A stretch of 64,000 nt of DNA from Rostratula benghalensis. Taxonomy: Eukaryota; Chordata; Aves; Charadriiformes; Rostratulidae. Shown here piece by piece: positions 11,567-24,732 of the stretch (position 1 is its first letter; each line of letters begins with the position of its first letter). Made by a program: the position numbers and the translations under genes. Where the stretch lies: the NCBI GenBank assembly GCA_013399305.1, contig VXAI01000067.1, forward strand, positions 2,866,152 through 2,930,151, given 5' to 3'. The notes below the pieces were generated by a model, which saw only the letters and a program-made list of their open reading frames with translations, did no database searches and had not been told where the DNA came from.

Positions 11567-13040
11567 AGTCAAAACTAAAACAAAACACAGGGCCACATAA
11601 GCTGCAATGCAATCTATGTGTGCATGCCTGTTCCTGTGAATATGGGAACACGCTGTGTGAGACTATCTACTGGAAAAAAAATAAATCACACATTGCCTAC
11701 TGCTTCTCCAGGATTTAAGAGTCTGCACATACAGGAAATAAAATGTTAGTTTTGCAGAAATCAGAGGAACTTTACTTTTTTTTTTTTTTTGTAACCTGAC
11801 TTCACCTCACTTAAAGCAATGTTTTAGGTATCGTATTAATGAAACGCTACTGTCATAAAAGCAGAGAATGGGAGTGTCAGCCACTGTGATAAAGGTAATG
11901 TAAAAATCATAGAAAGTTGATGTGTGACATGTACTAGCCCTATTACACAGGCTGTGCACGCACATGCATGATATTCAGGACACCCTCTTATCAAGTTTAA
12001 TTATATTAGTACCTGCTGCTCATCTGTATCCTGTATAAAAACAGCAAGGCAATCATTAGAAATAAGCATTACGAGGTAAAGTAGAGAAGGGAGCACAGCA
12101 GCAGCTTCTCTTTGGTGACTTGATTAGACATGGTTGCATAAACACATATAGGACATTTCTTTATTGTTTTATTTCAGGTAATAAACAACAACCTTCCCCC
12201 CCAAAAAAACCCCCCTGAAATAATTTGATGACATTTTTCCATAAAGGAAGAAGCTGAACTACATACGGCTACAAAGACAGAGGAGATTGTGTTAAAGGAC
12301 TGTGAATCTAGACCTCTTTGTTGTGTTCGCAGGGATTTTCAGGGTGATTTACTGTGGATTGATTTGCAGTTTATTCTGCAGCCATTGTTTGTAATGTGCT
12401 TTGCAAGCTCATGTACTCTGAACCTTAATTGTTCTAAATTAAACTATGGGGACCAGACAGAACACATTTCAATCAGAATTACAAAATATTGCACCAAATT
12501 CCTTTGGGATACATAATCTCCTGCTATGTCTGCAGCGCTTGTATACATGAAGGAGGAGTGAGAAAGCATATTTAGGAAGACATTTTACTATAATTTAATT
12601 TACCCTTTTTCATTGGTAAAGCAAACAAGGACAAGGATATTGGCAGAAACAAGCAAGCAAAGTCGTTCTGAAGCTGCCTCACAGTGGTATTTTTCGCACC
12701 CTGCTTAAGCAGCTGCTTGTGCGTAATTCTCCGTACGGGCATGGCGGGTAGAAAAGTGCCCGCAGCGAATGGCTGGGAACTGAGTGGGATCACAAGGACT
12801 TTGGCAGGGTATAGAAGGTAATAAAAGCTTACTTGGGCTAGCATGGGAGAAGGGAGCAATATAACTTGCATTGATTTGAACAATGCTAGGCAAAAGAAAC
12901 TCAGATGTCAGTGGAGCTGGAGCGCTTTTAAGCCAATATGCCTTTAGTGAAAGGCTCTGTAATATTTGCTTGAAAAACACCTTTGTATATCCTTGCTAGG
13001 ACTGACCTGGCTCCTGGAAAGCTGGCAGCCAAGGAAAACA
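11567..13040. other. Non-coding sequence with poly-T and AT-rich blocks
   Basis: It contains a T15 run at 11776-11790, mixed C/A runs near 12194-12216, and AT-rich unique text at about 11990-12150 (TTATCAAGTTTAATTATATT near 11989) that could be regulatory. No gene was recognised. Confidence 0.5.
11776..11790. repeat. Poly-T homopolymer (T15)
   Basis: A simple homopolymer of 15 T. It could be the reverse-strand poly-A of an old retroposed sequence, but nothing identifiable lies next to it. Confidence 0.85.
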
Positions 13041-13109
13041 CTTCTTTTTTTTCCCCTTTTTTTTCCCCTTTTTTTTCTTTTTTTTTTCTTTTTTTTTTTC
13101 TTTTCTTCA
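13041..13109. repeat. Pyrimidine tract of T runs broken by C blocks
   Basis: About 70 bases are almost purely T and C: T8 runs separated by CCCC blocks first, then T9-T12 runs separated by single C, ending in TTTTCTTCAG. The end resembles a very strong splice acceptor, but no donor-bounded exon follows. It creates lysine-rich spurious frames on the minus strand. Confidence 0.9.
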
Positions 13110-16100
13110 GATAATTGCTTTCCCAGCTGAAGTTCCTCTGAAGAACCACAGAGAGTCTTTTCTGATAAAGAAGCTATACATGAAGATATAATTTGGGAGG
13201 AAAACACTTTGCGAGGATGAGAAGCAGTGTGAGAATGCAGGAGGGGTGGCAACAGCCAAAAGGAGGGATTTGGGGGAAGAGCAGGTGATGCTGGCATGCA
13301 TAAACCCCATGGCCATAGGGGAATGAGGGCTCAGGACAGCTCTGCCACACCGAATCAGATGTCTGACCTGCACAAAGCTCTTCTGCCGAGGGTACCAAAG
13401 CCCTGGTGGAAGTTTCCTTTTCTGTTCAGCACTAAACTAAGTTTAAATTTTAAAAGAACATTAGTTTTGGAGATTACCAGTGAAAAATTCTTGCTGTGCC
13501 CCTGTCCCTGCAAGGCAGAGGGCAGTTGCTCCAGGGCTCCACAGGCACCTGGACCATGCCTGTAACAGGGTCATCATGTTTTTTAGGCTATATTCTGCAT
13601 TGCTATTTGAGTGGTTTGAGCTGTGACCTCCCAGCAGTGAGGTATTTCAGCAGCTTTCAGGGCAGAAGCAAAGTCAGGGTACTAGTCTGCATTTCACAGG
13701 GGACCCACCTAAACCTTCTGGGGGTGCACAGAGGGGGAAGAGGGATCTCCTCAACTCATGGGGCAGATAGTGTAAGAGCTCCCAAGATGGTCTCTGAAGA
13801 ACAGTGAACTTCTGTGGCAAAAGTAAGGATGGAGATGTGATGAAGGACAGAGACTGACAAGCTTTGGCCCCAGATGAGGGCTCAGGTGCTGCTTATATGG
13901 CTAGTCTCTGGAAGGCATCATGATTTTGGGATAGGAATTCAAGTCCTTTCTGAGCTCACAAGTATCAGTGCCTCTTCCTGTCACTTCCAGTCTAGAGAAA
14001 TACGGATCAACTGAACTGCAGCTCGACAAGCTCTGGAAAGTCACAAGTGATTTGTCAGAGCTTTTTCACTGGGAGGTCACTATGTGTGAGAGTGTATTTA
14101 GGCACCGTATGCGTCCCTATTTATTGACTGCACCTGTGCTTCCATGCCGAGCCTGAAACAAACCCGCTCATACTCAATTTAGCATAGCAGTCTGAATTAG
14201 TTAATTTTAGCCAGTTGGTGATTGTTATTGCTAAGATCCACCACTGTTCTGCATTGCACAGGCATTAAAATTAGTGTGAAGATTGACAGCCTTTTTCCGG
14301 AAAGAATAAAAGTATCTGCACATTCATGATGAATATAAACAGAAAGGTCAAGACTCAAAACCCAGCAGTCACCTATATAGTCTCCAAACAGTAGACTGTC
14401 TCATAAGGTCACAACTCATTTAAGCCCAATGCTTCCTATGAATGCTCTGGCAGATGTACATAAGTGAATGGCTTATTTATCATCAAAGACTGAGCTCAAA
14501 TATAACTTTATTGAAAACGCTAAGTTTTTACTCTTGTGTTTTAATTTAGACTACCAAATTGAAAACAATAGTATTAGAAGAATAGATTCGAATATTCAGA
14601 CTGAGATAATGCTGACTGAATATACTGTTCTCAGTGCCTGTAATCATCTGACTGTCTCTTCGTGTCAGTGATTTTTCAATCTCTTCCCTGTTTATATATT
14701 GAAAATCTTCTGCTGGAAGTAGGGACCCCTATACCAAAAATTTAAGCCAGCTGACAATAGGTTTGCTATCCTTGGTTATCTTTTATAGTACTCTCATTCG
14801 TAGTCCTTGGACCACAGGTAAAAAAGCATTGACCAAGGTATTTACATAGCCCTCCTTCCCACAGTACCTGAATACCCCAGTCACCATGGATTTATTTGTA
14901 TTGCTATGACACAAATTAGAAGAGCACTATTTTTCTCATTCCACCTACCCAAATAGCAGAAACATTGAGGGTAAGATTTTAAAAACAAACAGAAATCAAA
15001 GATCAGCTGCCCAAATCATCTTCATGAGCCTACTTAATGTAAAATATCCAGCAACTCTTATTTGCAATATCCAGGGGCAGACCAGGATTCTCAGCCCCAT
15101 TTATCTTTTCCACCAGTGATTCCATTTACTGAATCCTTATTCACTGCATTATTATTTGTTCGGTGTTGGGATTTGGCTTCTCAACTTTTCAGAGTGCAAA
15201 TGAAGACAGACAACATGTGAATTGTAAGGGCAAAAATGAGGTAAGATCAGTCATTTAGCAGGAATAAGGTTAGCTTATCCAGAGATTTTAGGTTTGGTAC
15301 TAGCTGCAAAAATATCACAATTTTAAAATCTTTGCTTACAACCAAAGGCACCCTCTACCTAATGAGTCTTCGTGAGATCTCTATTGCGACAGTGCTCAAA
15401 AAATGTAAATTAATTTACAACTGTCCTAATTTAGAGGGAGGCATAAATACAGCCAACTGCACAGAGAGACCTTCTTTGTGCCTTGCTGATAACCAAATGA
15501 GAAGGCAATGTGATGCCTTAGAAGATTTCAATGAGTCCAGCACAGGATATTTCCTGTGTGAAGAAAACCTCAGTGTCGCACAACTGGCAAACCTGGCACA
15601 AAGGAAAAGGCTTGGTAGGCACAGACACTGTTTTGCCCACGCTAAACGCTGCTGAAATCCCACTTCCAAAGGACATGCCTTGTGTTCAGCGTGCCAGTCC
15701 CACCCCCACTGCAAGATGCATAGGACGATACAGGAGTAAATAAAATATATGCTGATTACAGAACTGCCTCCTTTTCTTTCCTCTAGTATTGCTATTAGGA
15801 CAGAAAAGAAAAAATATTTTTGGGGAGAACAACTCAGCAGCTACAGTTTCTAAGTAAAGCTTATTATTTGTACAGCAAAAATCAAAACAACCTTTTATTT
15901 GTCACTGCAGGGAGAAGAAATATGATTCCTGTCTCTGTAATGTCCTCTTCTTTAGCTGTGCATTTTGTCCAGTTGTGCCTTATCATGTTAGTGAAAGGAG
16001 GGTTTCTGCTCCTTTCTTTCTGTCCCCCCATCTTTCTTTCTCTCTCTCTTTTTAATACCTCCCTGTTCTTGACCTGACCTCTTGCTCATGTAACATCTCA

Positions 16101-18399
16101 GATTTTAAATGGTCATTCACTACCACCATTTCTTTTGGGAAACACGTTTCTAAGCCTAAGCATACAAGATTATAGCAGATTTCTTAGCTTACTGTGTAGT
16201 GTGTTTCCCATGTGATAGCTTCTCCTCAGGAAAGCTATTCTTTCATGCAGCCATAGCACCAGCATTGATCAGTGGAAAAGTTCAAGGCAGCAACTCATCA
16301 AGCACAGCTTCAATACTAGATTCCAGACAAGGTCTGCAATAAATAAGACCAGTAACAAAGCATCATATTTCCTCCTTACACAGAAAACCAACAGTGACAC
16401 CGTTCTAAATTTCAGAATATAAGGACAATTTCTTCTCTGCATTGGAGCAAGATGAAAGCCGGAGGTATACTCCCTTTTAATATAAACTATCTTTAAGTAA
16501 TCGTGAATTTTTAGGATGCTAGTCTTTGAAGTATCCTAGCATATCATTTTAAATGCACAGGTTCTTACTATATGAGATTCTTCAGTGCCTTCGCTGAATA
16601 GGACTTCGCTGTCTGAACACCGTGATATTATTGAATATGAGTATTTAGAATATATGATTCTGACCCCAGTGTTAGTTACTGCTTTTTATAAAATACAAAA
16701 ATGGTTCCAAGATTTCAACGTTAGCTAACACAAAAAGAACAATCTAGTGCTGTAAGCAGATAGGAAAAAAATTCCAAATAGCAGTGCGATAAAAAAATAT
16801 ACACCCTATGAGGCCCTCACAGATTATTGCTATTGATTTCTTTCCTGGAGACGTGGAAATGTTACCAGATGGGGTGTTAGGCAGTAAGTGTGTGGGTGCA
16901 AACGCGGTTTATTGCTTGCTGTCTAGAAATCACTGAAAACCTTCACAATTCTGTTTGGCTGTGTCACATAAAAAGGTAAATTTTTTTCCCTACACCAGTC
17001 CTTACAAAAAGCTACATGACATGCTATAGCAATGAGCATACAGTAAATTTGTCTCTAAGATAAAAAAGATCAACAAGGGAATTAAACACACACAGATACA
17101 TGCACACGCTTCCCAGGGACCGTAAAATGCCCCGCACATATTTGAGTATTTGTCCTCATCTTGGTCATATCCTTGTACTATGTTGATTTAAATTCATCTG
17201 AAAGAATAAATTGATTATTTCATGTTTTTTTCCTCTTTTACTTCTGCCTGGAACATTGGGCTCTGTCCTGTATTTTATGCTTATGGAAGTGCTAATAAGA
17301 TTTGCAGTAGGTTTCTAAAAGTCAGATACTGGAGCTGGAGTATAATGCACAACTGTGTCTGACCCCCTCGGGGATGCACCCATTAAAAAAAAAAAGGCTG
17401 ACCTTCTGTCACTTTCTTCCTCCTCCCTTTTAATGATTCCTTCTATATCCTTTTGAGAAGATCTTTACAGCCCTTTGACCCCTGTTAGAACAGGAAGACT
17501 TAAACAGCTAAAAGTACCCTCAATATCAGTGGTTGCCAACAGGAGCTCAAGAGGCTTTTTAGGAAATGCCAAAAGACAATAACCTACATTTTCAATGCAT
17601 TTAGAGACAGGTCCACATTCAATATTGTATAATTCCCCTTGCGTTTGCTTTAGCCTCACACGCGCTTGCGCTGAGCCGAGGCCCAACAGTACAAACAGAC
17701 ATTCCCCAGCAGCAAACCCATTTTTAATGCAGTGCTAATTCTACACGTTATGCTACTTCTTATTTAGCCTTCAGAAAAATAGAATTATGTGCTTTGGAAG
17801 GATCAAGTAGCTCTGGCTTTGCTCCAGCAGCAATGCCCACCTCCACCCAAACTCATGCCTTGCCGTTTCCTCAGTGTTGTAAAATCCTCCACCACTCTGA
17901 AGCCCAGCACACGCCACTGTGCTCTGCAAAGAGAAGCTGGACAGATGAAATGGGTCGTGCCAAGCTGAAACCAGCCTCTGCCTGTTCTCTGCGGATATTT
18001 CTCAGGTGGTGGGGAACAATCTGACAATCTGTAGCTGAACAGATCGGTGCTCACAGCTGGATAACAGCTTGTTACTGAGCTTAGGCTGAGGCACGAGCAT
18101 CCAGTGGGAGGAAGACTATACGGACCAGCTAGAACAACACCGAGATGAAACCAAGGTGTGAAAGCGTCTTTGCAAACAGTTCCTTGAGGAGGCTTGATGA
18201 GAGAATGCAAAGGAGACTTTCCTTCGTGCCTTCAGCAATATTGTAGATTCTTCTCTCTTTCTGTGGAAGAGCAGCCGCTCATTCTGCTCTGAGCCTCTGC
18301 TCAGATCAGAACAAGCAGGAGGAATTGTCTGAGCAGGGCAGCTTATGAAATGGCCAGAGCTGAGCTGAGGCTGGGGTGCTGAAAAGCAAGAAGTGGTGG
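13110..18399. other. Non-coding unique sequence, 5.3 kb
   Basis: No gene, RNA or interspersed repeat was recognised. Minor features are a pyrimidine-rich run with TTTC and TC units near 16005-16052 and an A11 run at 17385-17395. The largest open frames are only 107-135 codons (for example 17803-18210 minus) and have no recognisable domains. Confidence 0.5.
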
Positions 18400-18560
18400 T
18401 GCAGTAAGGATCACCTGAGAAGTTACACGGACTATTGCAATGGTATCATTCAGTCTCATGGACATCTCATTACATGTATCATCATTGAAACACCAATTAA
18501 GCAGTGTGATGTAGTCATAATTTTTAATATTTGGGGAATAGCATTTGGGGGTAACATATA
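18400..18560. promoter_or_regulatory. Candidate AT-rich regulatory element
   Basis: Unique sequence with ATTGCAA (C/EBP-like, 18434-18440), an ATCATCATTGAAACACC stretch, CAATTAA (18493-18499) and TTTTTAATATTTGG. The evidence is motif content alone. Confidence 0.2.
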
Positions 18561-19651
18561 ATTTAACAGACACTGAGATAAATCCACTCAAATCCCCCCA
18601 TACTTCATTGCATCTAGATCTTTGGGGATGCCAACCCTAAGAGAAGACCTGGAGCTGTGCTAAAATTGACCTGGCCAATCTTACTGTTTACAAAATGTTC
18701 CTTGATACAACCAAGTCCCTGGGCTGTCAACACAATCGAGAAAGAAAGTAAAACTTGAGTTAGGCTGAGGAAATTAAGTGAACAACAGGGATGTGTAATA
18801 AAAAGGTATTTCAGGAAGGACAATTAAACAAAGACACTTAGGTTGCTTTTGGTATCTCCCAAGACTCTGTTTAATGTTTGTTGCTTGCAGCACATACTAA
18901 CTTTGATAGCTCAAGCAGTTTTCCGCTAAAGTGACTTAAAACAATCTATCTTGATGTAAATGTGTCTGCATCCTGCAATGGAGCTCAGCCCCTTTGCTGC
19001 TGAGAATGAAGATACTCTTAAACATACAAAACAACTATCTTTGGTCTACTTGAGCAATTACAGTATGGAGATTGAACTGCCATAGATGACCTTACTGGGT
19101 CATTTGTAGACCAGTAGGCTTGGAAAATTGATGAAACTAGTCTTCATGGTAGAGATTTCAAAGACAGTAACAAGGAGATCCCCATATGAGTGATGTTTAA
19201 GCCGTACAAAATGAATGGCCATGAATATAATTGGGCAATATCCCACATAAAATGTGATCCTCCAGACAGTGAAATATTTTATAGACAATTCACTCCAAAA
19301 GAGTCTTCTGTTTACATGTTTGCATGATCCAGTGGACAACGCAACACAGTAACAACCAGGTAGCCTTGGTGTCACACTAACAAAGGATGAAACTTAGTCT
19401 CATATTTTCCATAGGAAAGTCCCTGTGGCTCAGAACATGCACATGGCAGAGCACCACTTCCTTCAGACTTCTGCAGACTCCACAGTGGCCACAGAGTAAG
19501 TAGAGATATAGAGGTTACCCTTGTTTCTCTTAAAAACATTAGCAAGTGAGATGAGATATTTCCTCTGTGAATCTGCAGATCTGATGAAGGGCTGTAATCT
19601 TATAATTTCCAGTGAAAAAAAGTAGCAGCTCCAAGAAAGGTGGGGGGAGGT

Positions 19652-19668
19652 AAAAAAAAAAAAAAAAA
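19652..19668. repeat. Poly-A homopolymer (A17)
   Basis: A run of 17 A directly after a G-rich stretch (TGGGGGGAGGT). No retroposed body is recognisable upstream. Confidence 0.85.
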
Positions 19669-19926
19669 GGTCAAATTTTCCTGCATGCTTCTTGCTGCAG
19701 ATGAAAAATGAATCACAACACGGGTCTGATAAGCCTCGTAGGCCCAAACAAAGCACAGTCGAGAGTCCCTGGCTCTTGCTTTGTCCTCTCCGAGGCACGA
19801 CATCCCTTGGGGACCAATTGTACAGCTCAGAGAGTCCTTTTGCCTGGTGGTCTGTCATGGAGTCGGTTGGACTATAACTCACAGCTGCTGCTTCAGAAGC
19901 ATTTATTTTTTGTTTGTTTTATTTCA

Positions 19927-19961
19927 TACACACGTGTGCACACACACACACATACATATAC
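19927..19961. repeat. Short (CA)n microsatellite, interrupted
   Basis: Alternating purine-pyrimidine sequence with a CACGTGTG interruption, then a CA run grading into CATACATATA. It may be length-polymorphic. Confidence 0.85.
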
Positions 19962-20738
19962 AAAAGCCTGGCTCTGCTTTTTTTTAAGAGGCCTGGAGTG
20001 CCCAGGCGTTTCATTGTTTTTCATGCATTAGCTTCAGAGGGCTTCAGGAACAGAGGAGTATTTATTTATGGATTAGATTGACAGAGTGCTCCCTACAAGT
20101 GCTCCAGATTCAGTTCTATTGAACTCGGTGCACTTACTGTGGTCCTGATCCTGCAGAGCAAGGGGAACCAGCCCCAGTGATGTTCTCAGTCCAGACGTTA
20201 ACTCTAAGAATATGTTGAAAGTGTTTGGGGACTGGAGCTCCAACCTTTAAATATCACATGAAAATAAATGTCCTATGATTCTCACCAGATCCTGAAGCTG
20301 TAAATCTTTTAAGTTTATCATCAAATATTAAATAAGTAAAGCCAACACTACAGTCAAGAGTGAATCTGACACTCAAGTCAGACCTTCTAGACAGCAATCT
20401 TCATGGGGCGCATATTTACATATTTAGAAATTATTAGTATTTAGGCATATTACAAAGTACTTTTTTCTACAAAAAGGCAAAAATATTATCTTGATTTGCA
20501 TCAGTACTTAATCAAAAAAGAATCACCAAACCTTAGATTTCTACTAAGTACATAAATCTTGTATATCAGACAGAATAGGCTTCACATTAGCAAAACGTCC
20601 CCAGTAGAAGCAGACAGTAGTGTGTAATAGCAGTCTCTTGTTAATGAAATCCATCCTTCGAAGGAGTGATTTTAGAATTCTGCAACAGCCAATGAAAATT
20701 ACATGCAAACATTATGGTCATTTGTTATCATTATAAAT

Positions 20739-20799
20739 TGTGATAATGTCATGGCTGACTTACAAAGATGATGACCTGAAAGGCCATGACATTATGACA
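20739..20799. repeat. Imperfect inverted repeat / 61-nt hairpin
   Basis: The arms ATAATGTCATGGC (20743-20755) and GCCATGACATTAT (20783-20795) are exact 13-bp reverse complements. Allowing one G-G mismatch outward and one G-U pair inward, the stem extends to 18 positions with a 25-nt loop. The 3' arm also holds a tandem octamer GACATTAT/GACATTAC (20788-20803). A competing short hairpin is formed by TTATCA (20725-20730) and TGATAA (20741-20746). It could be a small inverted-repeat element remnant, a palindromic binding site, or a miRNA-like precursor. Nothing in the sequence decides between these. Confidence 0.7.
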
Positions 20800-20803
20800 T
20801 TAC

Positions 20804-23800
20804 ATTTTATCAATAATGAAAAATTGCTTCTTTTGCATGATTGTACCGGAGGTGAGCCAGGACCCCAGAAGGCTGCTGGCTTGTGCAGACCAGTCCCAGC
20901 ACGGGAAAGGAAAACAGACCTGTAAAAAATACTGGGGGAAAACAAACAAACCAATGATAGCAAGACTAGAGACAGGAGAATTTATTTACCTCACAGTATT
21001 TAATTTGAATTTCTGCAGGCCTAGATGATATATGTGTTGAAGACAGCACAGGGCAGATTCACCCAATGCAAGGAGCTTACATAGGCTCCTTCTAGTACTA
21101 GGATGGCACAGTGAGAGCCTCAGGGACCAATGAAGCCCTTAATTGGAGGGGTTTAATGTTTTCAGTGGCATTAACTGACAATTCTGATTTAGTTGTTTTC
21201 TAATCCAGCCTCTCTCCGCTGCCTAGAGTGCCCCCCTGCCATGTACCTCAGACAACCAGCTTTAAGCTGGATCTTACTTACACAGTACCCTGGACACTCT
21301 GCCAGGGAGAGGTGGGACAAATGGCCTGTTATACAGGGATGGCATTTGAAATAAAAATGGCTCTGCTATTACCAGTGGCACAAGTGCTGTAATTTGACAG
21401 CTGCTCCAACAGCCAAAAACCCAGAGTCCTGCAGGACATGCAGTTCTGCCATGTGCAAGACACAAAATTCCTCCTAGCTGTAGAGAAACATGAGCTCAGA
21501 CCCCTGAGCCTGGGTAGGTATTTACACCTGTAAGAACGTGTTGAACCTCCAGCCTCATCATTGCCGGGGTGCAGGAGAGCTGAACCCCCTGAGGAATCAC
21601 AGGAGGTGTGGTGGCCTCCATCTACTTTCCAGCACACTGGGAGCCCCACACCACTTAGGGGCACTGTCCCTTCTGCACGCTTTCCCTGCAGCATTTCTTG
21701 CCTCAACTCCTGGAGCACAAGATATAGCATAGAAGCTTGATATGGAGTTCCTCTCCTCAGATACACCCAACCTTGACACTCACTGCAAGGAGGGCAGTGC
21801 TGTGCAGCCTCAGCACTGTCATGAGATCTTTTTCCAGGAGCAGAGACCAAATCACTTGCCCAGACAGTCACTAAACTGTTAAAGTCCAGCTCCTGCCCTC
21901 CTGCCTGCTGTTATTTCCTTGTAAGAGCTAAGTCCACAGCAGGATCTCCTACCAGCTGCCCGTCTGCCCCTGCCCCATGTCTTGCCATCACCTGCCCCAG
22001 GCAAAGCCCTGAGCAAACAGATGAGCTTTGCTCCACGTCTGGTGCTCCTGCTGGTGCAGGTCCTATGAGCAAGAAAGGCAGAGGCTGCACACTCCCCAGT
22101 TTGAAGTGAATAGGGGCTATAACCTGAGTTTAGAGCCAGCGCTAAATTCCTTAAGCCCCTGGAGCAAGAGTAAGGAAGCGTTTAAAGAAGCAGGACTCCT
22201 TGCCCCACAGCATCCCCTCTGCCAGCCCCACCATGCCCACCGGTGTGGGGCACTGCTCCACTCTGCTCTAAGGTGGGTACATTAGGGTCACAGAGATGTC
22301 TGTGCACAAAAATGTGTTCACACTGTAATTGTTTTGCGAACATCAGCCAAAAAGCCATTGTGTATTTGTAGTAATGTTTATGAGGACAGTTTTATGGTGA
22401 ATATGAAAAGAAATGCCCATAGTGATTCTCGTACATGCTATAATATGAAGATCAAAAAAGGAAAGTTGATCATTTTACTTGCTGGTTTGCCAAGGCTGAG
22501 ATGTTTCAAGGAGGTCTATGCATTGATGGTTTCTCAGTAAATCAACACATAGTGGGATGGTTGGTTGGGTTTTTTTTAGAGCTTGAAAAATATATAATAA
22601 AAAAAGTTGAAGACATTGTGATACTTTGTTCTCAGCTGCACTTATTCTCTCAGATGGCAGTAGAGACCAATACCATATTACACATATATGCCACAATTCC
22701 TAAAATAAAGACTAGCATAAATCTAAAGTCTCTACATTTGTTTTATCTTTTATGTAGATATTGGATGGCAAGAATGTAAAAGGCTTATTTGATGCCATTT
22801 CCTCACAGTAATGTCTTCTGTACCTATTTTCTTCATGCCACCATTTCAAGCAATCTATGTGGAAATTAATAGCAGCAGCACCTTATACCTGACAAATATT
22901 ACAGAAACTCTGCCTTCATTCCAGCAGAAAGGACAGTGGCAGCAGTGCAAGACAGCTGCTTGCCAGCACACGGTGCAGGAGACAAGAGAGAAAGGTTTGA
23001 CCAGTTTTCACCTAAGGGGTTCACTTTTTGTGTGCATATGGGCTTCTGCTGGTGGTATGAAATCCCAGGGCATCTGCCAAGACGTATTGCTTAATGTTCT
23101 CTGCTTTTCAAAGGTTCAGTAAGCAAAAGGGGTTATCCTGAGCAAGCTGCTATGACCATGACAGGAGCAAAACACCTCTGTGTATAAATTTGAAACCTTT
23201 AACCTCCTAACTGTCAAATTTCAATATTTCTGGTCACAGTGTTAAATGCACCCTAGCATTTTTATTGAAAGAGTTTTCAGTGTATCCGGATGGAAAAATC
23301 AAAGTATGCTTTTATATATATACACGCTGTTAGTAAGTTGTTAAAAGAAGAATAAAACAAGGTGACTGCCAGCAGTATTTTGTATTAGTGTAAGCTTTAT
23401 AGCTTGAGCATAATAAAATAGCATCCCTATTTTCTCTGTAACCCATGATGCACACTCCAAATGACTTACAGTTATTGCTGCTTTAATATACGCTACGTCT
23501 TACTAATGATAAACAGATTGCACCATGTTGAGACGGGTTCAAATTACACAGAAAGTAACACTGGAAAAGATGTGAAAGGATAAAAATATCACCTTAAAAA
23601 ACCCAACTTTAAGACAAAATCTAGTTTCCAATTCCTTCAAATATCAGTGGTCATGTTACCTATTTTATTTCTGTTCATAATTTTTTGCCTTTGCATGTAC
23701 AAAGGGCATGACTGCCACTGACAGACACAGAGATCTTGCATTGCCCTGCCAAGAGATGCTCTTACATTTTGGTGCCTTTTCCTACTCTATCCATTTTTGT

Positions 23801-24710
23801 GCACGAATCCTCTATCATTCCATCACAAAGACCTTTATGACAGCAGATAAGTGAGAGATATAATGGCTTTAGAAAGCCATTTTCCTTTCAAACAGTAAGT
23901 AAATATCAGGGAGATGTGTGACAGTGATGAAGAAACCCAACATGGAGCTGTCCCTTCCAGGGGAATCACTTGGCTCCTGCTCCCTTCTATGTAGCCACCA
24001 CCAAGAGCTTCAGCAGGGACCATTGAGGACAAAATTTATGAAGCCTCTACAAGGTAAAAATCTTTCAAAATGTCAACATTGGCATCAGTTATACTGTTGG
24101 GGCTGATCCCTACGAGCTCCTCACAGCCAGGGCACATGCAGTAGCCCAGCCTATTCCTTCTGCAGCCCAGGGGATGGCTGCTGCCCGACGCAGAGCAGCC
24201 CTTGCAAGACTGCCCATTTCCCGCTCCTAAGCTGCCTACGAGTCAGGATTGAACATTTATCGTTAAGCTCTGCTGCCAAGAAGAAAATTTATTTTGGGGC
24301 AATGAGAGGATTACAACCCAGCTTCTGATCTGCCACGATCCCGTTTTACACCAGGGTGACTGTTGGCTTGAGCTAAGTTACTGTGCTTTATGTGGAATAG
24401 ATGTAATCAGAACAAGGCTTTAAGCACCTATTTCTTCTGCTGAAGTGTCTCTGCCTCTGGCTCACCAGGACAACAGGATGGCAGTACTGGCATCTCTTGG
24501 GATCAGTGAGCAGAGACCGGTTGCTAAATGGCCTAGCTTTTTCAAAGATGAAAGCAGCAGCACATGGCTGCTGGAGGAGAACACCTTCTTGGGTTGCTGG
24601 TGTGGATATTTTGTAGGTGGGCAATCAGAGAGTCCCAAGCACCACAGTGATTTGCTGAGCTGCACACACAGCACTGGGCACATGTTCCTCTTCTCCTGCT
24701 AACTAAAACG
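20804..24710. other. Non-coding sequence, 3.9 kb
   Basis: No gene was recognised. A minus-strand frame at 21329-21871 (180 codons) is the second longest of the window. Its translation is cysteine-, serine- and arginine-rich without a domain or compositional periodicity. AT-rich unique sequence fills 22320-23700, including a short TA run near 23309-23322. Confidence 0.45.
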
Positions 24711-24732
24711 TTGTGGGCATTTTTGCCCACAA
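24711..24732. repeat. Perfect 9-bp stem, 4-nt T loop
   Basis: TTGTGGGCA (24711-24719), loop TTTT, and TGCCCACAA (24724-24732) form a compact perfect hairpin. No T-run follows in either direction, so a Pol III or bacterial-type terminator reading is not supported. Confidence 0.85.

Larger units (their letters stand above)
18561..20738. other. Non-coding sequence with simple repeats and possible old repeat pieces
   Basis: No gene was recognised. Near 20115-20165 (TTCTATTGAACTCGGTG, then GGTCCTGATCCTGCAGAG) and at 20288-20312 (GATCCTGAAGCTGTAAATC) the text resembles parts of the old palindromic repeat seen elsewhere in this window, but both are too worn to be sure. Confidence 0.4.

Noticed and set aside
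12928..13297. Lysine-rich frames on minus
   Set aside because: They are translations of the pyrimidine tract at 13041-13109.
21329..21871. Open frame of 180 codons on minus
   Set aside because: No family resemblance, and overlapping frames in other registers point to chance.
23531..23545. Pol III B-box (GGTTCAAATTAC)
   Set aside because: Does not fit GGTTCGANNCC, and no A-box lies upstream.
24711..24732. Transcription terminator hairpin
   Set aside because: No T-run follows the stem, and intrinsic terminators of this kind are not expected in a vertebrate genome.
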